Origin: Planctomycetaceae bacterium
GTDB lineage: Bacteria; Planctomycetota; Planctomycetia; Pirellulales; Pirellulaceae
Assembly: GCA_007121535.1 (NCBI GenBank)
Contig: SKKK01000287.1
Location: 1-42,756 of the forward strand
Reading direction: 5' to 3'
DNA length: 42,756 nt
Part shown: in pieces, positions 36,016-42,756 of the stretch
How the letters are laid out: each line of letters begins with the position of its first letter
Numbering within the stretch: position 1 is the stretch's first letter
Translations under genes and position numbers: made by a program
The notes under the pieces: model-generated
Database searches by the model: none
What the model was told of the DNA's origin: nothing
The model's input: only the letters and a program-made list of their open reading frames with translations

Positions 36016-37086
36016 ATGCGAAGCCAACAGCCACATGAGAATTGCGCTGCGGTGGATCGGAATCCTATTGCGCAGCATCGTTCCGGAGCGACCTTGGTCG
36101 AGACGTTGTTGGCGTTGGCGTTGACGGGCATCGTGTTGATGATGATCAATTTGGCCATCGATCTGAATCTGCGGACGCTGGACTCGCGCCGGGCCGACAT
36201 CGAACGAGCCTTGTTGGCTCAATCCGTGTTGCGGCACATGGCTGCAGATATCCAGAACGCCGTGATCTACGAACCCATCGACATGTCGAAGGTGCCCGAG
36301 TGGTCCGGCGGGTTCCCTGGGCTCGGCGGCCTGGGAGACTTTGACGAAATGGGCGGAATGGAATCGTTCGATTCCGATCTGTTCCCGTCGGATGATCTGG
36401 GCCTGGACGACTTGCCTTCGCCCAACACGATCGATATCGCAGGCTCGACCATGCCGACGAGCGTTCCCGGATTGTTCGGCAATCAGTTTGAACTCCAGGT
36501 CGATGTCAGCCATCTGCCGCGGGTCGATCAATACGAAACGTTTTTCGCCGAGTCGGCCGAAACGGGCGTCCAAGATATTCCCAGCGATGTGAAAACGGTT
36601 GCCTATTACCTGAATACCGGGCTGGGGGATATGAACGACGGTTCGGCTGCGGACGTAGCCCGGGTGACGGCGACGGGAACAATGGGAATGGGTGGCAGTG
36701 GTTTGGTGCGGCGAGCCTTGGATCGGGCGGTCACGGCATGGGCGGCCAACAGCGGCGGTTTGGACGAACAAGTTACCTATGCGGATCTGTTGGCTCCGGA
36801 AGTGAACTATTTGGAGTTCCGGTACTTCGACGGCAATGAGTGGCGGATTGAATGGGATAGCCAGCAATTGGGTGGGTTACCGGTCGCTGTGGAGATCACC
36901 ATCGGGATCGACCCCGGGCATGGTCTGGATGTAAACTCGGTGGACGTCGCCCGGATGCGGGAAATGTCGATGGCCGACATGTCCGAATTCATGTATCGGC
37001 TGGTGGTCCGTCTGCCAACGGCCAGACCGTTGCCGTTGGATCAGGATTTTCTGGACATGGGTCTGCTGGACGGAGGCGGCTTATGA
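36016..37086 (+). CDS. gspJ: Minor pseudopilin GspJ, enlarged
   Basis: 356 residues. The ATG immediately follows the gspI stop. The leader ends in QHRSG, then ATLVETLLALALTGIVLMM, with Glu29 at mature position 5. After the helix is an insertion rich in Gly, Asp, Met and Pro (about 95-165) that lengthens the protein well beyond usual GspJ size (about 200). The later part (LEFRYFDGNEWRIEWDS) is typical of GspJ. It overlaps gspK by four bases (ATGA). Confidence 0.86.
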   Translation: MRSQQPHENCAAVDRNPIAQHRSGATLVETLLALALTGIVLMMINLAIDLNLRTLDSRRADIERALLAQSVLRHMAADIQNAVIYEPIDMSKVPEWSGGFPGLGGLGDFDEMGGMESFDSDLFPSDDLGLDDLPSPNTIDIAGSTMPTSVPGLFGNQFELQVDVSHLPRVDQYETFFAESAETGVQDIPSDVKTVAYYLNTGLGDMNDGSAADVARVTATGTMGMGGSGLVRRALDRAVTAWAANSGGLDEQVTYADLLAPEVNYLEFRYFDGNEWRIEWDSQQLGGLPVAVEITIGIDPGHGLDVNSVDVARMREMSMADMSEFMYRLVVRLPTARPLPLDQDFLDMGLLDGGGL

Positions 37087-38702
37087 ACCGTTACCTTTCC
37101 TGGAACTCGCGTGATGCTGCGAGAGGCCGCCGGGGCCTGGTGTTGATCCTGGTGTTGATCGTTGTCGCCGCTTTGTCGTTGGCAGCCTACGCATTCGCCA
37201 GCCTGATGGTGGTCCAGAGCGAGAGCACGCACTTGACAGGTCGCCGTATCCAGGCTCGCATGCTGGCTTCGTCTGGGGTCGAATCGTTGCGAGTCTTCCT
37301 GATGCAGGATCCGGCGATGCGAGATGAATCGGGTGGTTTGTACGACAATCCGGCCATGTTCCAGGGGGTGACTGTCGCAGGAGAAGCCGATCCGAGCGAA
37401 CTGGGGAAATTCACCGTGCTGGTTCCGGCCATGGATGAGACCGGCGGATTGGCGGGGATCCGCTACGGATTGGAGGACGAATCGGCGCGCCTGAACCTGA
37501 ACGCTTTGCTGCTGATCGACCAACAGGCACGCGAACTTCAGGAAGCGACCGGAGAGCTGGCCGAATTGGTCGAGGACGACCCCGAAGGACTCCTTGCCGC
37601 CAGCCCGGCTCGCAGTTTGCTGATGGCCCTGCCCGGCATGACGGTCGAGATCGCTGACGCGATCCTCGATTGGCTGGACGAAGACGATTCGCCGCGAGAA
37701 TTCGGCGCCGAGGCTGAATACTACTCGTCGCTGTCACCGCCTTACGGCCCGAAGAATGGTCCGCTGGAAACGGTCGAAGAATTGCTGTTGGTTCGTGGCG
37801 TGACGCCCCAACTGCTGTTTGGCAGCGACGTCAATCGCAATGGCATGATCGACCCGGACGAAATGGGGTTGGCTGCCCAGTTGGGCGACTTCCCCCCACG
37901 CGGTTGGTCGGCCTACCTGACGCTGTACAGCAAAGAAAAGAACGTCAATCAGTTCGGCCAACCTCGGATCGATCTGAACATGGATGATCTCGTGCAGTTG
38001 TACGAGGAACTCAGCTTGATCTTTCCGGAAGAGTGGGTCAAGTTCGTCATCGCTTACCGGCAGAGCGGCCCCTACCGGGGCGAGGACGAGGGCGATGACG
38101 ACTACACCGGCGAACTGGATTTGACCGAGCGGGGCACCAATACGTTTAACCAGGTCCTGGATCTGATCGGCGCACGCGTCGAGGTCACTTTTCAGGGGGC
38201 GGAAGAGTCGGTCGTGCTACGGTCTCCGTTCCCGGATGATCTGATTTCCATGAACGTTTACTTGGCGGAATTGGTGGATAATGTCACGGTCGTGCCGGAT
38301 ACCGTGATCCCCGGACGTATCAGTCTGAGCCAAGCGCCGCCTGAAATCCTGCTGGGCATTCCGGGGATGACCGAGGAGATGGTCGAGCAGATCCTGAGCC
38401 AGCGAACGCCCGAACCGGGGCTGGATGATCCGGGAAAACGTCACGAAACTTGGCTGTTGACCAGCGGCATTGTGACGCTGGAAGAAATGCGAGCGCTCAT
38501 GCCCTTCGTATGTGGGGGTGGGGATGTGTATCGTACTCAGGTTATCGGTTATTTCGAGGACGGCAGGGCATCGGCGCGAGTCGAGGTCGTTTTGGACGCT
38601 ACCCAATTGCTGCCCCGCGTATTACTCTGGAGAGATATCAGCCATCTGGGACGCGGCTATCCGCTGGAGATGCTTGGGGTCAGCTTGATGAACGAGAACT
38701 AA
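37083..38702 (+). CDS. gspK: Tip pseudopilin GspK with an embedded EF-hand loop
   Basis: 539 residues. The prepilin-like leader ends in GRRG before LVLILVLIVVAALSLAAYAF. Mature position 5 is Leu, not Glu, as known for GspK, which caps the pseudopilus. The large periplasmic domain has GIRYGLEDESARLNLN, a hallmark of GspK, and helix-hairpin-helix-like segments (PPEILLGIPGMTEEMVEQIL). Residues 249-260 (DVNRNGMIDPDE, 37827-37862) form a canonical EF-hand loop inside the SAM-like insert, which I do not expect in ordinary GspK. It is longer than proteobacterial GspK (about 320). Confidence 0.9.
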   Translation: MNRYLSWNSRDAARGRRGLVLILVLIVVAALSLAAYAFASLMVVQSESTHLTGRRIQARMLASSGVESLRVFLMQDPAMRDESGGLYDNPAMFQGVTVAGEADPSELGKFTVLVPAMDETGGLAGIRYGLEDESARLNLNALLLIDQQARELQEATGELAELVEDDPEGLLAASPARSLLMALPGMTVEIADAILDWLDEDDSPREFGAEAEYYSSLSPPYGPKNGPLETVEELLLVRGVTPQLLFGSDVNRNGMIDPDEMGLAAQLGDFPPRGWSAYLTLYSKEKNVNQFGQPRIDLNMDDLVQLYEELSLIFPEEWVKFVIAYRQSGPYRGEDEGDDDYTGELDLTERGTNTFNQVLDLIGARVEVTFQGAEESVVLRSPFPDDLISMNVYLAELVDNVTVVPDTVIPGRISLSQAPPEILLGIPGMTEEMVEQILSQRTPEPGLDDPGKRHETWLLTSGIVTLEEMRALMPFVCGGGDVYRTQVIGYFEDGRASARVEVVLDATQLLPRVLLWRDISHLGRGYPLEMLGVSLMNEN

Positions 38703-38724
38703 GAAGCGGGGGGGAATTTCAAAA

Positions 38725-40323
38725 ATGCCGCGGCTATTGGCAATTGAATGGGACACGCGTGAAGCGAGACTGGTCGTCGGCCGGACGACGGGGCGCAGTT
38801 TGGCGATCGAATCGGTGATGGCGGTTCCGCTGGACAGTTCTCACGAGGACAGCCTCCAAACACAATTGGCTCAAGCGATCACGCAACGCGGGTTGGGAAA
38901 GAACGAATGGCTGGTCGCCGTTCCCCGCAGTCGCGCGGAACTGCGCGTGCTGCAGGTTCCACCGGTTCCCGACGAGGAACTGCCGGATCTGGTGCGATTC
39001 CAGGCCGTGCGTCAGTTCTCTGCGCTGGCCGAGGAAGCTCCGCTGGACTTTGTCCGCTTGGATGGCGGCCAAGGGACGCAGATTCGCGTTTTGGCCGCTT
39101 CTCTTTCGCCCAAAGTCTTGGAGGATTTCACAGGCCAATGCAAGGCTTTTGACGGGAAAGCACAGCGGCTGGTCCTGCGGCCGTTCGCTTCCGCCTCGCT
39201 GATCCGCCGAAGTCGCCCGGATTCCGAGTGTCGGTTGCTGGTCGAGATGATGGCCGAGGAAGCGGATTTGACCGTGTTGGTCGGCGGCCAAGCCGTCCTG
39301 GTCCGCTCGGTCCGCATACCCCCGAACGATCCGTCAGGACCGCTGATCGGCGAGATCCGGCGGACCATCGTCGCCGCCCAGAATCAGATCGGCGAGGAAG
39401 TCGTTCAAGTCGTCACGCTGGTGGGCGATCCACAGCATCTCCAGCCGCTGCAAGAACAGTTGTCTCAGAAGCTGGAAGTACTCATCGATCTGTTCGACCC
39501 CTTCGCTGGACTGAACACCCCTTCGGACGCGACCCTGGTGCCGGCCGAACACCGCGGTCGTTATGCCGCTCTGCTGGGCATGTTGTGCGACGAGGCCGAA
39601 GGAAAACCGCATGGAATCGATTTCCTGAACCCGCGACGTCGGCCGCAACCGCTCAATCAGCGGCGTCGCTACGCGGTGCTGGGCGGTGTCGCCGCACTTT
39701 GTGCCATGCTGCTGATCTGGATGGTCGTCGGCCAACTCGGGCATTTGGACACGCGGATTCGCGAACTTCAGGCCGTGTCACGAGACCTGGACGAGCAAGT
39801 GAAGATGGCCCAAAGGATTCAGTCCGACGTGGAAGAAATCGATCGATTCGTCCTGGGCGATGCCAATTGGTTGGATGAGTTGTACCGCATGTCTGACAAG
39901 TTTCCGCCACCGTCCGATGCGATCGTCGAACAGGCGACGTTCACCGCCACGCTGACCGGTGGCGGCAGTATTCAACTGGAGGGATTCGTTCGCGATCCCG
40001 AAGTCATTCAAACGATAGAAGAGGACTTGCGCGGCCCCCAGCATCAAGTGACCGGCTCGGGAGCGCAACGCGTGCAGCGCCGAGAGGATCTACCGTGGGA
40101 ATTCAAAGAGCGAATCGTCATCCAACCCCCGGACCTGGACGATTTGGCGAACACGTTGTTCGACCCTCCGGTCCCGTCTGATCTGTCCGATCTGTCTGAC
40201 CTGTCTGACCTGTCTGACCTGTCTGACCTGTCTGATCCGTCTGATCCGTCTGATCCGTCTGATCCGTCCGACCCGTCTGACACCACCGATGAAGACCATC
40301 CGGAGGTTCCCAACGATGAATAA
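38725..40323 (+). CDS. gspL: GspL/PilM-PilN-like platform protein with Ser-Asp repeat tail
   Basis: 532 residues. Residues 1-300 are an actin-like PilM/GspL cytoplasmic domain (LLAIEWDTREARLVVGRTTG at the start). A single membrane helix is at about 316-338 and is followed by a periplasmic coiled coil and a small PilN/GspL-type ferredoxin-like domain (about 345-470). The last 50 residues contain SDL x6 and SDP x5, then an acidic end. GspL links GspE to the inner-membrane platform. The Ser-Asp tail is unusual. It overlaps the next gene by eight bases. Confidence 0.85.
   Translation: MPRLLAIEWDTREARLVVGRTTGRSLAIESVMAVPLDSSHEDSLQTQLAQAITQRGLGKNEWLVAVPRSRAELRVLQVPPVPDEELPDLVRFQAVRQFSALAEEAPLDFVRLDGGQGTQIRVLAASLSPKVLEDFTGQCKAFDGKAQRLVLRPFASASLIRRSRPDSECRLLVEMMAEEADLTVLVGGQAVLVRSVRIPPNDPSGPLIGEIRRTIVAAQNQIGEEVVQVVTLVGDPQHLQPLQEQLSQKLEVLIDLFDPFAGLNTPSDATLVPAEHRGRYAALLGMLCDEAEGKPHGIDFLNPRRRPQPLNQRRRYAVLGGVAALCAMLLIWMVVGQLGHLDTRIRELQAVSRDLDEQVKMAQRIQSDVEEIDRFVLGDANWLDELYRMSDKFPPPSDAIVEQATFTATLTGGGSIQLEGFVRDPEVIQTIEEDLRGPQHQVTGSGAQRVQRREDLPWEFKERIVIQPPDLDDLANTLFDPPVPSDLSDLSDLSDLSDLSDLSDPSDPSDPSDPSDPSDTTDEDHPEVPNDE
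40177..40281 (+). repeat. Nine-base tandem repeats at the 3' end of gspL
   Basis: Units of TCTGATCTG and TCTGATCCG with small variants encode SDL six times and SDP five times, then SD. The repeat is in frame and its copies are nearly identical, so copy number is likely variable between strains. Confidence 0.88.
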
Positions 40324-41526
40324 ACGTGAAAAGATCCTGGCCGCCATGGTCGGTCTCTTGATCCTTGTCGGTGGCGTGTTGTACGCCACAAGCTACGTGT
40401 CCCAGACCATGGCCAACAAGAATTCGCAGATCCTGAATCTGGAGACGCAGATCGACCAGAAGCAATTGGCCATACGTCAGAGTATAACGGCGGCGGAACG
40501 AATGACGTTGTACGAACGCCGTTCGTTGCCTCCGGATTTAGAGCGTGCGAGGTCGTTGTACCAGACGTGGCTGTTGAAGGTGGTGACGGACGTGGGGCTG
40601 AGCGAACCGAACGTGAATGTCGTTAGCTCACAATCGCACCGTGGTCTGTACAACCAATTGGGATTCACGGTCAGCGGCCGGGGCGACATACGCCAGTTGA
40701 CCAGACTGTTGTACTCCTTCTACGAAGCCGACTATCTGCATCGCATCCGCCGCCTGCACGTCCGACGCATCCAGGGTTCCCGGCAATTGGACATCGGGCT
40801 GGCCATCGACGCCGTCTCGTTGCCGACTGCGACTCACATGGACAGCCTCAGCGAGTTTCCCTCGGGCCGGTTGGCCCATGGAAGCTTGCAAGACTACTAC
40901 GACGTCATTCTGGCTCGAAATCTGAAGGGACCGCCGAACAACCCGCCGGTGTTCGAGTCGATCAGCGATCAGCGAGTCAATACGAACAGCAGCGTCTCGT
41001 TCACGGTTCGCGCCCGCGACCCGGACGGCCAAGACCAAATACGCTATTCGATGGATGCCGATGGGATCTCCGGAGCAGCATTCGATCCGCAAAGCGGACA
41101 ATTCCGCTGGCGGCCCACTTCTCCGGGAGATTATCAGGTGACTTTCCACGCTGTTGATGATGGCTTCCCGCCGATGTCCGCATCGCAGCGAGTCCGGATC
41201 AGCGTTACCGATCCGCCGCCCCCGGCGCCGCGTGAGGAGCCGAAAGTGGTTGCGGCCAAACCCAGTTTCGCGATGGCCAAGTTCGCGTACGTCTCAGGGA
41301 TCACCGAGGTGAATGGCCGGCGACAGACCTGGATCAACTTGCGAGCTGACGGCTCGGTTCTCAAGTTGTTCGAAGGTGACGAGTTTACGGTGGGAGAGGT
41401 TCCCGTGATGGTCCGACAGATCCATGGGAACACGGTGGAACTGGAAGCCGAAGTTCTGGAAAAGCGTTTTCGAGTCCGTTTGGGACAGAATCTGGCCGAA
41501 GGCGTCGATCTGACTTCGCCCTCCAC

Positions 41527-41530
<4 letters not shown>
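40316..41530 (+). CDS. gspM: GspM/PilO-like protein fused to cadherin-like and possible GspC-like domains
   Basis: 404 residues from the ATG at 40316, with CGGAGG ten bases upstream. A membrane helix (8-30) and coiled coil (35-80) lead to a PilO/GspM-like ferredoxin-fold domain (about 100-175). Then comes a clear Ig-like cadherin-type domain (about 207-300; VNTNSSVSFTVRARDPDG and FRWRPTSPGDYQVTFHAVDD). A proline linker is followed by a small beta domain (about 325-392; WINLRADGSVLKLFEGDEF and VELEAEVLEKRFRVRLGQ) resembling the HR domain of GspC or PilP. No separate gspC is seen, so this protein may take over its job (inference). It is the last gene of the block. Confidence 0.8.

Positions 41531-42756
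<1,226 letters not shown>

Overview
The window reads as chromosome of a planctomycete, most likely of the Pirellulales type. This rests on GC-rich DNA, a type II secretion (T2SS) locus with unusual architecture, periplasmic metacaspases, an EF-hand protein, menaquinone synthesis by the futalosine route, and short dispersed palindromes. The taxon is inferred from gene content. I found no rRNA, tRNA, CRISPR array, integrase or intact transposase.

Layout. 1-691 holds no convincing gene. 692-6809 (+) encodes a secreted His/Cys-rich protein, a secreted metacaspase and a lipoprotein metacaspase with helical repeats. 7030-7975 (-) is a compact metal-response unit: a MerR-type promoter with a 19-bp spacer, a small secreted protein with two copies of a four-cysteine motif, and a MerR-family regulator. 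8594-10027 (+) is a membrane HAMP/PP2C phosphatase. 10114-11043 (-) is an alpha/beta hydrolase and 11408-12805 (+) a MATE transporter. 12879-13368 (-) has two small membrane proteins. 13614-18155 (-) has a giant double FAD oxidoreductase and an unknown exported protein. 18358-21131 (+) has an ExeA-type ATPase and an outer-membrane beta-barrel protein. 21310-23465 (+) is mqnA-mqnC.

23899-41530 (+) is one long secretion locus. A secretin-like protein has an N0-type domain and about eight N1-type modules but no visible C-terminal pore domain. It is followed by a coiled-coil/HEAT membrane protein, a seven-EF-hand protein and a small helical exported protein, then gspE-F-G-H-I-J-K-L-M. The last gene fuses a PilO/GspM-like region to a cadherin-like domain and a possible GspC-like domain, and ends in a good intrinsic terminator. 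41527-42756 (-) is the C-terminal part of a HyuB-type hydantoinase subunit, cut by the window edge.

The two places most likely to hold undescribed biology are the MerR/Cys-repeat unit and the T2SS locus. In the first, promoter geometry, operator and product agree. In the second, the pore-less secretin-like protein, an EF-hand loop inside GspK, the GspM fusion and three genes with frame-preserving tandem repeats suggest a divergent, possibly calcium-dependent machine.
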